A DNA stretch of 64,000 nucleotides from Ctena decussata. Its lineage: Eukaryota > Mollusca > Bivalvia > Lucinida > Lucinidae. Of this stretch, positions 1 to 9,768 are shown one piece after another. The notes under the pieces were generated by a model, which was not told the DNA's origin, searched no databases, and saw only the letters and a list, made by a program, of their open reading frames with translations. The DNA lies in contig OZ022508.1 in NCBI GenBank assembly GCA_963989385.1, forward strand, positions 55,467,087 through 55,531,086. Reading direction: 5' to 3'. Position 1 is the stretch's first letter. Each line of letters begins with the position of its first letter. The position numbers and the translations under genes were made by a program.

Positions 1-255
1 TATTTGGCTTCCGCCGAGACTGTCCGCGAACTCTTGCTTCCTGCAGAGACTACTGTCCTCGAAGAATGGCGTCCTGCCGAGACTGTCCGCGTGACTCTGC
101 TTCCTGCCGAGAGCCTCGGCAGGAAGCAGAATCACGCGGACAGTCTCTGCAGAAAGCCATTCATCATGTACAGAAGTCTCGGCAGGAAGCAACAGATCGC
201 GGACAGTCTCGGCGGAAGCCAAATATGATGTACAGTCTCTGCAGGAAGCGAAAAT
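1..255. repeat. Inverted/tandem repeat cluster of a GACTGTCCGCG-type motif
   Basis: The motif CTTCC(T/C)GCCGAGACTGTCCGCG recurs several times on the + strand up to about 110, then in reverse complement to about 245. The centre is a near-perfect hairpin: arms 81-111 and 115-145 (31 bp, one mismatch) around a 3-nt loop. The pairing extends more loosely to 64-162. No protein family is recognisable. The reading frames across it are open only because the repeat lacks stops. The left edge is cut by the window. Confidence 0.8.
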
Positions 256-319
256 TGGCGGAATCGATTATACCCTGTGAATATTGCTAAATTATTTCTC
301 TTTAATGACAAACATATTT

Positions 320-1500
320 TGACCAAATCTCACACTTTCTAGTGCTTTTCCTTTATTTGGTGCAGGGATTTGAAACTTTCAACAAAGCTCAGACATGCAT
401 TGAACATGTGCATAAAGGAAACAAATCTCTGATCCAGGTCATTATTGCAGAGTAATGACCCCTTTGAATTACACATAATTATTTTGACCATATTTCTGTG
501 CCTTATGTACACGCTCATCTTTTTTCATCTCTCTCACGACGCATTTATTAACCGATTTTGTAGATCATCATTGCTATATTGGGTACGCCAATACCTCAAA
601 AAAGTTTGCGTTTCAGGTTGATAGGGTCAAGCTCAAGGTCACAGTTGCTACTTTACAAAACTTGTCATCGCTCTAGTGCTTTCATTTATGAACCGATTTA
701 GATATAACTTCACATAATATCAAAACGACAATCCCTTAGACATGTTTGAGTTTCATCACTGTAGGTCTAAGATCAAGTCATGGTTGTTGTTTTAAGCAAA
801 AACTTTTTCATCACGCAAGCCTCTTTATTTAGCGACAGATTTTAATATAACTTTACCCAAATGTTAAGAGTGTGACAATATATGAGACAAGTTTGCAATC
901 CAGAATTTTAGGGCCAATGTCAAGGTCACAATTGTTATTTCTAAGAAATACCCCAAAGAGTTCGCGTTTGAAGTTAATAGGGTCAAGCTCAAAGTCGCAC
1001 TTGCTATTTTTTTGGGGAAAAAATTGTCATCGCTCTGGCCCCTCAATTTTTACAGATAATGATTTCACTTCACCAATTTGAACGTGTTTAGAGTGGGAAT
1101 ATGTTAGGGGCATTCGCAATCCAGAATTTTAGGGCGAAGAGCCTGTTTTTAAGAATACTTTGCCATTACTTTAGCGCCTTTATTATAAGCCGATTTTTAT
1201 ATAACTTCGCATAATGTTAAGCATGACAATATCTTGGACAAGTACATGTTTCAGCATTGTAGGTCCAAGATCAAGCTCACATATGCTATTTTAGGTAAAA
1301 CTTTGTCATGGTTCAAGCGCCTTTTTGTGAGCTGATTTTGATATTACTTCACACGAATGCTTGCGTTTCAGCGTTGTAGATCCAAGGTCGAGTTCACATT
1401 TGTTGTTTTTGATAAAATTTGCCATCCCTCTAGCATCTTTATTTATGAACAGATTTTGACATAACTTCACACAGATGTTGAGTGTGACAATATCTTAGTT
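320..1500. repeat. Degenerate ~145-bp tandem array
   Basis: Units carry the landmarks TCATCGCTCTAGTGC, ATTTATGAACCGATTTTGATATAAC and AGGTCCAAGATCAAG. Landmarks fall near 523, 664, 809, 1027, 1161, 1307 and 1421, so spacing is mostly 134-146 bp with one longer and one shorter interval. Copies are strongly diverged. There is no coding potential. Arrays like this occur inside non-autonomous Helitron-like elements in molluscs, but no element ends are visible here. Confidence 0.75.
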
Positions 1501-1554
1501 CTCCGTTGAGCGATGAAATATAACCTAAAGCAAAACCATGAATAGGCACCTTCG

Positions 1555-1765
1555 TCTGTATATTTACCATATTTATGGTGCATTAAATCGAAAGTAGGCC
1601 AGTTTGGTTGCTAAATGGAATGATCTAAATATTTTCTTTTCAACATTTTTATCAGAATCTCTATAATCTTTCAGTTGTTTACAGCTGGCAAAATATGATC
1701 ATTTACAATGGCGAAACTGTAGTGTAAAACTTGCAGTCTTATCGCACTTTAAAATAAATCATGTT
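1555..1765 (+). mobile_element. Diverged fragment of the TTAA-flanked MITE family
   Basis: The stretch TTTACCATATTTATGGTGC...AAATCGAAAGTAGGCCAGTTTGGTTG...CAGCTGGCAAAATATGATCATTTACAATGGCGAAACTGTAG aligns by eye, in the same order, with the internal parts of the better copies at 18344-18826 and 53774-54244. Its ends are not recognisable, so this is an old fragment. Confidence 0.55.
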
Positions 1766-2083
1766 TTACCACAGGGACAGAAATGGTTATTGTTTTATTT
1801 AATTTATATGCCGTGGAAAAAGACTCCTATTTCATATATCCAGACCCGTTTTTCAACTCTTTGTAAAACCACCTTGTTAAAATCATACGTGCATTAGATT
1901 TCTTAATCTAGAGCAATATTTCTCGAAGGTCAACATGCATTGTTGTACTTCAGTCAAAGTAGTCCGGTATGAAGATTAACCCTTTAAGCGCCAGAAAGCA
2001 GACGACAAAATTTACGACTGCCCGATTTAAAAAAAAAATGCCTGGTCCAAGATATATCATATTGAGAATCCAAAGACTGGAGG
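1766..2083. other. Unassigned AT-rich sequence
   Basis: About 320 bp follow the MITE fragment. I see no reading frame, hairpin or repeat family here that recurs elsewhere in the window. Confidence 0.5.
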
Positions 2084-2150
2084 GCAAACAGTGTAGATCT
2101 TAATGAGGCGGCTCATCATGAGCCGCCTCATCAGGATTTACGCTGTTTGC
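2084..2150. repeat. 67-bp palindromic element (GCAAACAGTG...CGCTGTTTGC)
   Basis: A near-perfect palindrome whose core reads GAGGCGGCTCATCATGAGCCGCCTC, flanked by ATCTTAAT/ATCAGGAT and by GCAAACAGTG/CGCTGTTTGC at the ends. A second copy with the same ends and a related core lies at 9504-9571. Transcripts of either strand would fold into one long hairpin. The recurrence with compensated differences suggests a small mobile palindrome rather than chance. Confidence 0.85.
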
Positions 2151-2354
2151 AAATTCTGCTGTTTTCGTCACTGGTGCTTAAACTGTTGAATAATATTTCA
2201 GGTGGGCGGGAGGGTATTGTAAAATTGATATCTAAAGAATGCAATGACAGCTATCTAAAAAATTAAACAATTATTCAAAACCACAAATATCCCGAAGAGA
2301 ATAATTAGCGTCATTCGCAATCTTTTCACTCGTATTAAATTGCCACCGAGCTAC

Positions 2355-2356
<2 letters not shown>

Positions 2357-2415
<59 letters not shown>
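2357..2415. repeat. (TG)n(AG)n compound microsatellite
   Basis: About 17 TG units are followed directly by about 12 AG units. Confidence 0.97.
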
Positions 2416-2689
2416 TTGAATCACAGCTCTCTGATATGAAGTTCAGCTCTCTGATATGAATAATAAAAACAGGCTTTTGGTAAATACTGAATGAGCATGC
2501 TGCCATGAAATTTATCAAAACCCTTCGAGCTTGTTAACATGAAAAACAAAAACATAAAAAATACAGCAGTTGAAAAGTCTAGAGTGTTAACCCGCTGCAA
2601 GAATAACCAGACCATCTAATTAATGCACTTTAGTGTGCCAACGGAACAGAGACTCTAATAAATTAAAAGCAAACGCAGTTTTGTTCGAA

Positions 2690-2900
2690 TTATTGACGTT
2701 ACGAATGCGTAATGACGTAAGTGGGTGACGTCATTCAACCAATCGAAAGCTGTTATCACGGCCAACGTCTGTATACAGCCAATCGTCTTCAGAGATCGCT
2801 TCTTTAGGCGTCGCCTGATAACATTCGCACAAGCGCAGTTCTACAGTGACATCACATTGTGTTATCATACCCCTGTTATCAGGCGGAATTTTGCAGCAGA
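2690..2900. promoter_or_regulatory. Promoter-like cluster of CRE and CCAAT motifs
   Basis: A perfect CRE palindrome TGACGTCA (about 2727) is preceded by TGACGTAA (about 2712). It is followed by two CCAAT boxes in AACCAATCG (about 2738) and AGCCAATCG (about 2777). These spacings are typical of a CRE/NF-Y promoter. No downstream open frame with recognisable protein content was found, so this could be an orphan promoter, part of an unseen 5' exon, or a transposon promoter. Confidence 0.3.
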
Positions 2901-3561
2901 TGCATAATAAAAGTAGTTAGAGGGTTAGGGTGAATTAAGTAAAAACGCTTGTGACATGAAGTGCAATATCGGTGTTGTCAGGTGTCTTGCAAATTGTTGA
3001 AAACTTGAAAAGCAATTGCAATTGCAACTAGAGGGAGGTATTCGAGAGAATACAGATATCTTCCCTTACTCGTTTGAATAATAAAGGTATAGTTTCCCTT
3101 AACCCACACTTTTCGTATCACATGGCTGTCAAAATATTTTAAGTTCGTTGTGCAAGATGCTTGCAGTAACTCACTTTGTATACATACGTTTCTGTTCTGA
3201 TTAACTTCTCGTAACGACGTTCCCCAAGTGGCTCAGCGTTACGTAACCGTAATATAGGCCTACGTGCGTTTAGGACGAGAGTACCAGCTGTAACATAACA
3301 TGATTCCAATTTTAGGCTGTGTATTCAGAACGTGATTTTCAGTCAAGTTTCCGCAAGAGTTTCCGCCTCCAGCCTGCTGTTTCGCACAGGCAGTCTTTGG
3401 AGGAGGGACCTTGCACCATGCGCAAAGGGACGTAGTTTTTCGAGCAAATAGTAACCTAATTTGATTCTTGTCTATGCATAAGCGCTACGGTCCCTTTTTA
3501 CGCTCCTCTGTATGCAGCTATATTTGAAATAAATAACGGTCACTTGTAAAATTTAAAGAGT
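2901..3561. other. Unassigned sequence
   Basis: About 660 bp with no supported coding region. It includes short A/T-rich words such as GCAATTGCAATTGCAAC near 3015, but no repeat family that I can match elsewhere in the window. Confidence 0.4.
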
Positions 3562-4285
3562 AAGTAATATTTAGAGTTTAGAGAATTGACTGTACGAGTA
3601 ATTGATATAACCGTCGAGGAGGCGGAGCCTCCGAGAAGGTTATATCAATTACAAGTACAGTCAATTTTCTAAATGTTTTGTATCATGGTCCAATCAGAAA
3701 CCAGATTTTTCTTCTGTGGCTGTCTCTTCCAGAATGTTTATTGCTGCAGGTGGCATTGTTTAAATTACTTCCCATAATCAAATCTGATATATTTTATGCT
3801 TTTGTAGCCCACTTCTTCACTTGGCTGATAAGCTAATTACCTCAGCCAAAAATTGCAGGAAATTTTGAATTTCAAATATAATGGTTTAGTGCATTATAGT
3901 CTAGTTTGTTTGAAATTTTTTATTAAATAACGAATTCTAAGTCATAGCTAGTGCTTTAACAGTGTACATAATGTCTGATTGTGCATTTTATAATGGTAAA
4001 TAAAACAATATTTACCCAACTAAATTTCTTTTTTGTAGCAATTCAACAACAGGTGTCTTAAAATTAAATCAAGTTTGACAGCTTCTTTTGTCTTTAGTAG
4101 AATGAACTTGTATGAACTGTGCGTTATTGTTAATACTGCATGGTAGTAAGAGCACGGCTTTGAATTAATCTCAGTGTAACTGAATGGGAATCTGAAGCTC
4201 CGCCTAGTTGATAAGATGCTGGTGTCTGTTGGTAATTCAAATACTGCACACCAAACATCAAAGGAAAAAATATAGGCCATGATAC
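3562..4285. mobile_element. Dispersed repeat copy 1 with hairpin head and inverted ends
   Basis: This ~720-bp stretch is paired with 5094-5798, with homology along the whole length. It starts with AAGTAATATTTAGAG and then a hairpin (3586-3664; core GGAGGCGGAGCCTCC, outer arms TTGACTGTAC / GTACAGTCAA). Next comes TTGTATCATGGTCC near 3676. It closes with GGCCATGATACAA near 4284, the inverse of TTGTATCATGGTCC. So 3676-4285 looks like a ~610-bp unit with short TIRs. A small frame encoding MAYIFSFDVWCA at the far end exists in both copies but is not a recognised protein. Confidence 0.75.
3586..3664. repeat. 79-bp hairpin
   Basis: The arms TTGACTGTACGAGTAATTGATATAACC... and the inverse GGTTATATCAATTACAAGTACAGTCAA flank a GC-rich core GAGGAGGCGGAGCCTCCGAG. 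The homologous hairpin in the second copy lies at 5111-5190. Confidence 0.85.
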
Positions 4286-4557
4286 AACTACACTTCAGGA
4301 ACTGACTGAATCAAGGATCCTTCGCTTTGTGCGAACATGATAGACTTAAACCAGTCTGTGCATCATCGCAGTCTGTTTCCGCAGAGTGATTCCGTATAGC
4401 AATTAGGTTTGATCGGTGTGGCCAAAATCGCAGGCTGATTGTTAACATCATAACATATGACCCACTGAGCCGTCTATTTATAGGCGTTTGCAATACGAGT
4501 AACCAATTTACTGGCTCCAGGTTCGCGTATAAGCGTTTAATGCGGCGCCGTATCACC

Positions 4558-4935
4558 CCAGCTCTGTGTTTATTGACGGAACAATAAATCGCTAATTATT
4601 CAATTAGAATTTGTAGGCTCAAATATTCCCTTGTCCAGGCCCAGACGAACCCGTTGACTTGCACATTTTGTGGCTAGTTAGAGCAACTCTTCTGATCAAG
4701 CTCTTCACCAAAGTGTGTCATTTGGGAGGTTTTACTATGCCTTGTACACTGCTGCATTTGCTATCGATTTTTCGTCTGCCTGAAACAGGTACTGGCTCTC
4801 GTTTCAGCTAAAGCGCTCGCTAACGCGGCTCATATTTCCCGGCTCTGTGTTAATCAAACGGAACAATTAATCGTTAATTACTCATTTATTATTCAATTAA
4901 TCAAAAATCGCCTCGTACATTCGCTAGTCCATGCG
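4558..4935. repeat. Two related copies of a GGCTCTGTGTT...AACAAT repeat
   Basis: The stretch beginning CAGCTCTGTGTTTATTGACGGAACAATAAATCG (4560) recurs as CGGCTCTGTGTTAATCAAACGGAACAATTAATCG (about 4840). Both are followed by ATTCAATTA and by a shared CC(A/T)GNNC-AGACG segment. They form a ~280-bp-spaced direct repeat with no coding content. A 10-bp-stem hairpin TATCTTCCC/GGGAAGATA follows near 5043-5076. Confidence 0.6.
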
Positions 4936-5093
4936 AAGACGGACAAGCTGATATGCACAATGTATGGGTAGGTATAGCCGTTATTCAGATTTTTGTGGAT
5001 AAAAAAACGTCTTATGACAGATTTTGCAAAAGTGAACACAATATATCTTCCCATGCCATAGGCAAGGGAAGATATAATTACTATAAGGTGGTC

Positions 5094-5798
5094 AAGTAAT
5101 ATTTAGAGAATTGAACTGTACGAGTAATTGATATAACCTTCGAGGAGGCGGAGCCTCCGAGATGGTTATATCAATTACAAGTACAGTCAATTTTCTAAAT
5201 GTTTTGTATCATGGTCCAATCAGAAACCAGATTTTTCTTCCGTGGCTGTCCCTTTCAGAATATTTATTGCTGCAGGTGACATTGTTTAAATTATCTCCTA
5301 TAATCAAGTCTGGCATATTTATGCTTTTGTGGCTCACATTTTTAATTGGCTGATAAGCTAATTACCTCAGCCAAAAATTGCAGGAGATTTTGAACTTAAA
5401 TATAATGGTTTGGCGCATTAGTCTACTTTGTTTGCAACTTTGTATTAAATGATGATTTCTAAGTCACTGTGCTTTAACACTGTAAAGAATTATGTCTGAC
5501 TGTGCATTGTTTAAATGGTAAATAAAACTTTCTTTACCCAACTAAGTTTCTTTTTTCCTAGCTATTCAACAACAGGTGTCTGAAAATTAATTCACTTTTG
5601 ACAGCTTCTTTTGTTTTTAGTAGAATGAACTGTATGGTATTTTAAATACCCACTATAGTTATAGCACTGCTTTGAATTAATATCAGTGTAACTGAATGGG
5701 AATCTAAAGCTCCGCCTACTTAATAAGATGCTGGTGTCTGGTGGTTATTCAAATATTGCACACCAAACATCAAAGGAAAAAATATAGGCCATGATACA
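5094..5798. mobile_element. Dispersed repeat copy 2 with hairpin head and inverted ends
   Basis: Second copy of the 3562-4285 repeat in the same orientation. The hairpin is at 5111-5190, TTGTATCATGGTCC near 5205 and GGCCATGATACAA near 5797. The copies differ by scattered substitutions and small indels, so they are separate insertions or an old duplication. The sequence between the copies is not shared. Confidence 0.75.
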
Positions 5799-6218
5799 AA
5801 TTACAATTAATGACTTCCTACACCAATAAGGACAAACAGAAGTATGTAAGCATGATAAGTGGGTCAATTTCCCCAATAACCGCAGATAGTAATGTCTATG
5901 TATGAAATGTAAGCCCACGCTGTTCACACATTCTTATGTAAAAAAGTCTGTAATGTTTCCAGAGGGTTTGATACAATATCTCGTAATATCACTAAGGACC
6001 TCTGACAGTTGTAATGTAAATTTGCCCATAAAAGTGGTTAAAAACGAACTTTCGGCATATTTCAAAATTTCCACTGAAATGTGTTCCCCTGAACACCCTA
6101 TAGTTGGTGCAAAAACAAGTTTTCAGTTAGGAAGCACACAGACTGAGATTTTTGGTGTAAAAAGCATCTTTTTATTATTGAATGTATGGAAAACAGGAAA
6201 AGTTTTATAAAGATACTT
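5799..6218. other. Unassigned sequence
   Basis: Contains an open stretch of about 100 codons (5902-6210, + strand) with no recognisable domain or codon periodicity that I can defend. I treat it as non-coding. Confidence 0.4.
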
Positions 6219-6320
6219 CCCCCCCGTGCCTCAGCTAGCCAATTAGCATGCATGTGTGTCCTGTCAATATACATATTATATGTGAGTGGCAAACTAAACT
6301 GAGGCACGGGGGGGGGGGGG
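6219..6320. repeat. Hairpin bounded by poly-C and poly-G
   Basis: CCCCCCGTGCCTCAG (about 6220-6234) is the exact inverse of CTGAGGCACGGGGGG (about 6299-6313). The 64-bp loop contains GCATGCATGTGTG and a TATACATATTATATG run. The G tract extends further to about 6320. Confidence 0.8.
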
Positions 6321-6790
6321 AATGATAGTCTACAGATGAAAAACTGAAAAGAGGGTGGGGTAACTAGACCCTCTGCATATGAAAATAAGGCTAACATACT
6401 TTTTCTTTACATATAATTGTACATTATAATGCCGTTATAGTGTTTCCTTTATTTTAAACTTGTTTAAACAAACAGAATTCAGTAAATATGAAAAATCGAA
6501 AATTTGATGTATTTTGGATGACTGAAAACTTCACTTACCCTTCTTAAGAAAGTCAGTGCAAGTTAGTCTGGAGTCGTTATATTTCTTAAAAATCAGTATC
6601 AGAACTTCTTTAAAATGCTTAAGTCAACATTTAAATACCAAAATCATTAAAATTCGCTTCCAGTGAAAGCTGCAGCAATTTGTTGAAAAATAGGCAAATT
6701 TGCACTGAAACTGTCAGAGGTCCTTTGAACGGACTCCTTGATTCTCGAAGATGCTGACCCTTTTTAGATTGTAAATCCGTTTTGAGGACA

Positions 6791-7032
6791 TATGAGCCGC
6801 GACGTGACAAAACCAACAATGTGGTAGTGCACCCAGCGCAGACTCAGATCAGCCTGGGCATCCGCCCAGTCTGATAAGAGTCTTCGCTGTCCGCATGGAG
6901 GTAGCATAGACCCTTAGCTACCCTTTAAGCGCTTAGCGACGAGTCTGATCAGATTGGGTGGATGTCCAGGCTGATCTGAGTCTGCGCTGGGCGCACAACC
7001 ACATTGTTGGTTTTGTCACGTCGCGGCTCATA
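6791..7032. mobile_element. Palindromic MITE, family P1, copy 1
   Basis: A 242-bp long palindrome. It begins TATGAGCCGCGACGTGACAA and ends with the inverse sequence. Inside, CAGCGCAGACTCAGATCAGCCTGG is matched by CCAGGCTGATCTGAGTCTGCGCTGG in inverse, around a short centre near 6910. Related copies are at 8623-8856, 13727-13919 and 22662-22889. Flanks on both sides read CATATG, which is palindromic, so the target duplication cannot be fixed. There is no coding capacity. Confidence 0.9.
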
Positions 7033-7440
7033 TGCAAACAGTGCAGACACAGTTCAGCAGCGTCTGATCAGGCTCTACCCGATTTGCCTTCAGGCATTCT
7101 ATGCAAAATACATTAAAAGTTAAAACGTTTACCAGAAAACCTAAAACTAGAAAAGGACTCGTACAAATAACCAGGAGTGACAAATCAACTGACCTTAAAA
7201 GGGTTAAACAAGATGTCCAAATGGAAATCAAAGTGGGAATTCTAGGTTGGCAAAAAAGTAGAGCCTTGTCACCGTGATTTATGGTGTTTCTTTTCAGGAA
7301 AGAATGAGTGACAGGTGTTTTACCTCACACCAACACAAAAAGGCTATTTTGTGCCAAAAACGAGTACCAAATACCTGTTAAATACATGCAAAGAATTAAA
7401 ATGTAAGAAGTCGGGTATACAGTAAAATATGCCGATCAAC
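7033..7440. other. Unassigned sequence with a short P1-like fragment
   Basis: The first ~90 bp (GCAAACAGTGCAGACACAGTTCAGCAGCGTCTGATCAGG) resembles pieces of the palindromic families in the window. The remainder shows nothing I can assign. Confidence 0.4.
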
Positions 7441-7905
7441 GATTATCCTAAGTAAAATCTTAAAGAGTTCCTTCAAGAGCAGAGAATATATTCAGTAGAA
7501 GGAACATGGGCCAGACTACGTAGTGTCGGCTAATAAAGCCTCATCAGTGACCCTGACAATATCTGGTGACGAAATCAGAGAAAAACATACTGTAATTTCT
7601 TAATTCTAATTGGGCAGTCGATTCAAAGACTGATTAGTATAAAAAAGGATCCAAATAATATAAAAGACAACGGTGTAGAATAAATGTCCAAATCAATCTC
7701 AAATATTGGATTTCTCAGAAAATATCCTCTGATCTCAAAGGACGATAACAAATTATAATCTGCACTATAGATGATGTACGGGGAGAAGTTTTATGGCCGC
7801 CACACGGCACAACACTAGCTGCAGTGAAGTAAAAGTAAAAACTTATTAAAGAGTTCCTTCAAGAGCAGAGAATATATTCAGTAGAAGGAACATGGGCCTA
7901 AGGCT
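7440..7905. repeat. Dispersed repeat with duplicated GAGTTCCTTCAAGAGCAGAG block
   Basis: A ~48-bp block (GAGTTCCTTCAAGAGCAGAG...GGAACATGGGCC) occurs at about 7464 and again at about 7852. Between them lies sequence that recurs, diverged, at 42840-43340 and partly at 13940-14045 (CAGTCGATTCAAAGACTGAT, ATCCTCTGATCTCAAAGGAC, ATAGATGATGTACGG). This is a non-coding dispersed family. Confidence 0.7.
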
Positions 7906-8622
7906 GGCTATATATATCGAAACACCTGACCAGCTGGATGTGTAAACACAAACAAAAGTAAAATTAATGCGATTTTATTAAACTCCCTTTCCTTGTGCAG
8001 CAGGGCGGAATTTTTTAGCAAAAACTTCAGACACGTTAATGCAAAGATGCTGCACACAAAGTTTGGTGAACATTCATATCTTCACCACAATCATTTGTTT
8101 AAAAATGTTTTCTCGATGTCGGCTAAAATGGCCTGCTTGTACAGTGGAGCGAAAATTATCTAGCACACCTCACAGACACAAAGTTTGGCCAATATCCACC
8201 GAGCCGTTTATAAGAAGTCTAATAGGGTAAAAGCAAACGACAAACCAAAATTCGATAACAGACATACAAAATAAAAATATATAAACATCTGTTCGTAACT
8301 ATTTTTTATTAAACAGCTCAAAACAAAACAGGAAGCAAAGTGGATAGCTATATAAAGGGAACCACAATGCCAGACATAAAACGTGGGCTTCATATCAGAA
8401 AAATCCGCCTCGAAGCGTATAGTAGCCGAGCAAAAACATAGATCAACACGTGTAATTGCACAATTCTATCAAGTTCTTCGGTTTGGATAAATGTGCTAAA
8501 TGGATAAATAACGAATTTCTCGTTCGAATTCTGTGAGACAATGCAGTGCCAATATATCCATAATGTTTGGCGATACACAATCGACCTGCCGCAACCTGAC
8601 TGTCGAAATATGCATTGACAAA

Positions 8623-8856
8623 TGAGCCGCTACACGAGAAAACCAACAAAGTAGTTGTGCGCCCAGCGCAGACTTAGATCAGCCTGGGCGTCCGCCCAGT
8701 CTGATCTGACCCCGTTTAACGCTGAAAGGGTAGCTGAGGATCTAAGCTACCTCCATGCGGACAGCGAAGACTCTGATCAGACCGGGCTGCCCAGGCTGAT
8801 CAGAGTCTGCACTGGGCGCACGACCATATTGTTGGTTTTCTCGTGTCGCGGCTCCA
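8623..8856. mobile_element. Palindromic MITE, family P1, copy 2
   Basis: Starts TGAGCCGCTACACGAGAAAA and ends with the inverse GTGTCGCGGCTC. The inner arms again carry CAGCGCAGACTTAGATCAGCC and the inverse CTGATCAGAGTCTGCACTGGG. It is immediately flanked by imperfect 15-bp direct repeats: ATATGCATTGACAAA (8608-8622) and ATATTCATTGACGAA (8857-8871), 13 of 15 identical. Confidence 0.88.
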
Positions 8857-8871
8857 ATATTCATTGACGAA

Positions 8872-9426
8872 TAAAATACGGTAAAAATCTCAGACAAAGT
8901 TATGTATGTGTGGTTGGGTGACAAAAGTTTCTTTTCGTAAAAAAGACATAGACAAATGCGAAAGGCAGAGCGATAAGCTCATTCGCGTCAAATTAATTTC
9001 GCTCAATGCGGCGGCCTATTTTCTTGAAGCGGGTATTTTTCTTATTGTCTTCTTTTTGTCACGTACGTTCTTAAAGGTACATGTACAATGCACACATTTG
9101 CAATTTAGCACTGATGGATAATAAAAATAGAAATAAAAGCACTTCTCGGAAGGAATAAGGGATAAAGTGAAAACAGAACCGCGCAGTGAGAGTAAGTGAC
9201 TACAGGCATGCGCGAACAGCGAAGACGCCGACTGCGCTGGCTGATCAGTCTTCGTTTTAAGTTGACTAGTTTCTTCAGGTCAACTAATAGTTAATGCACT
9301 GCCCCCAGACTGTGCGGATGCGCAGGCTGAACTGAGTCTTCCCTATCTGCAGATTCCCCTGGTATCTTATCCCCCTTTTGCGTTTGCCTTAATTGCATGC
9401 CACTTATTTTGACGTAAAAGCAATAG
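8872..9426. other. Unassigned sequence with decayed palindrome pieces
   Basis: Around 9200-9350 the words GCGAACAGCGAAGACG, CTGGCTGATCAGTCTTCG and GATGCGCAGGCTGAACTGAGTCTTC resemble broken arms of the P1 family. The rest is unassigned and shows no coding region. Confidence 0.4.
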
Positions 9427-9619
9427 GGTAAAGTCGGGTAAATTAGGACAGCGGGTAAATTCGGACAGTGATATTATTTCTTAATTAAAACAAAACTAAC
9501 AGAGCAAACAGTGAAAATCCTGATGAGACGGCTCATGATGAGCCGTCTCATCTGGATTTTTCACTGTTTGCAATGGTGTGTCCGAATTTACCCGGTGTCC
9601 GAATTTACCCGACTTTACC
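9427..9619. mobile_element. 193-bp TIR element with internally duplicated inverted repeats
   Basis: Left end GGTAAAGTCGGGTAAATTAG is the inverse of the right end CCGAATTTACCCGACTTTACC. Each arm holds two copies of the GGGTAAATT(A/C)GGACA word. The middle is occupied by the 68-bp palindrome at 9504-9571. There is no coding capacity. The target duplication is uncertain (ATA on both sides, offset by one G). Confidence 0.8.
9504..9571. repeat. 68-bp palindromic element, second copy
   Basis: Same family as 2084-2150. Ends are GCAAACAGTG / CACTGTTTGC and the core is GAGACGGCTCATGATGAGCCGTCTC. The core differs from the first copy (GACGGC versus GGCGGC), yet both arms agree with each other, so pairing is preserved. 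It is nested in the 9427-9619 TIR element. Confidence 0.85.
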
Positions 9620-9768
9620 ATACGGCAAAATGTAAAATATACAGAAATTGAGCAGGCAGCTGCCTTATCCGCGGTTTGAACTCAGTAAGACTGATTTCTG
9701 TGACACTTTTAAAATACCATGATTGTTTAATAAATGTGCACTGATAAGAACATTCATTCTTCACTGTG

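Noticed and set aside
2915..2930. Telomere-like TTAGGG
   Set aside because: A single GGGTTAGGG occurrence with no array.
5902..6210. 102-codon plus-strand frame as a gene
   Set aside because: No domain, no splice or promoter evidence, and biased toward the expected length of chance frames in AT-rich DNA of this size.
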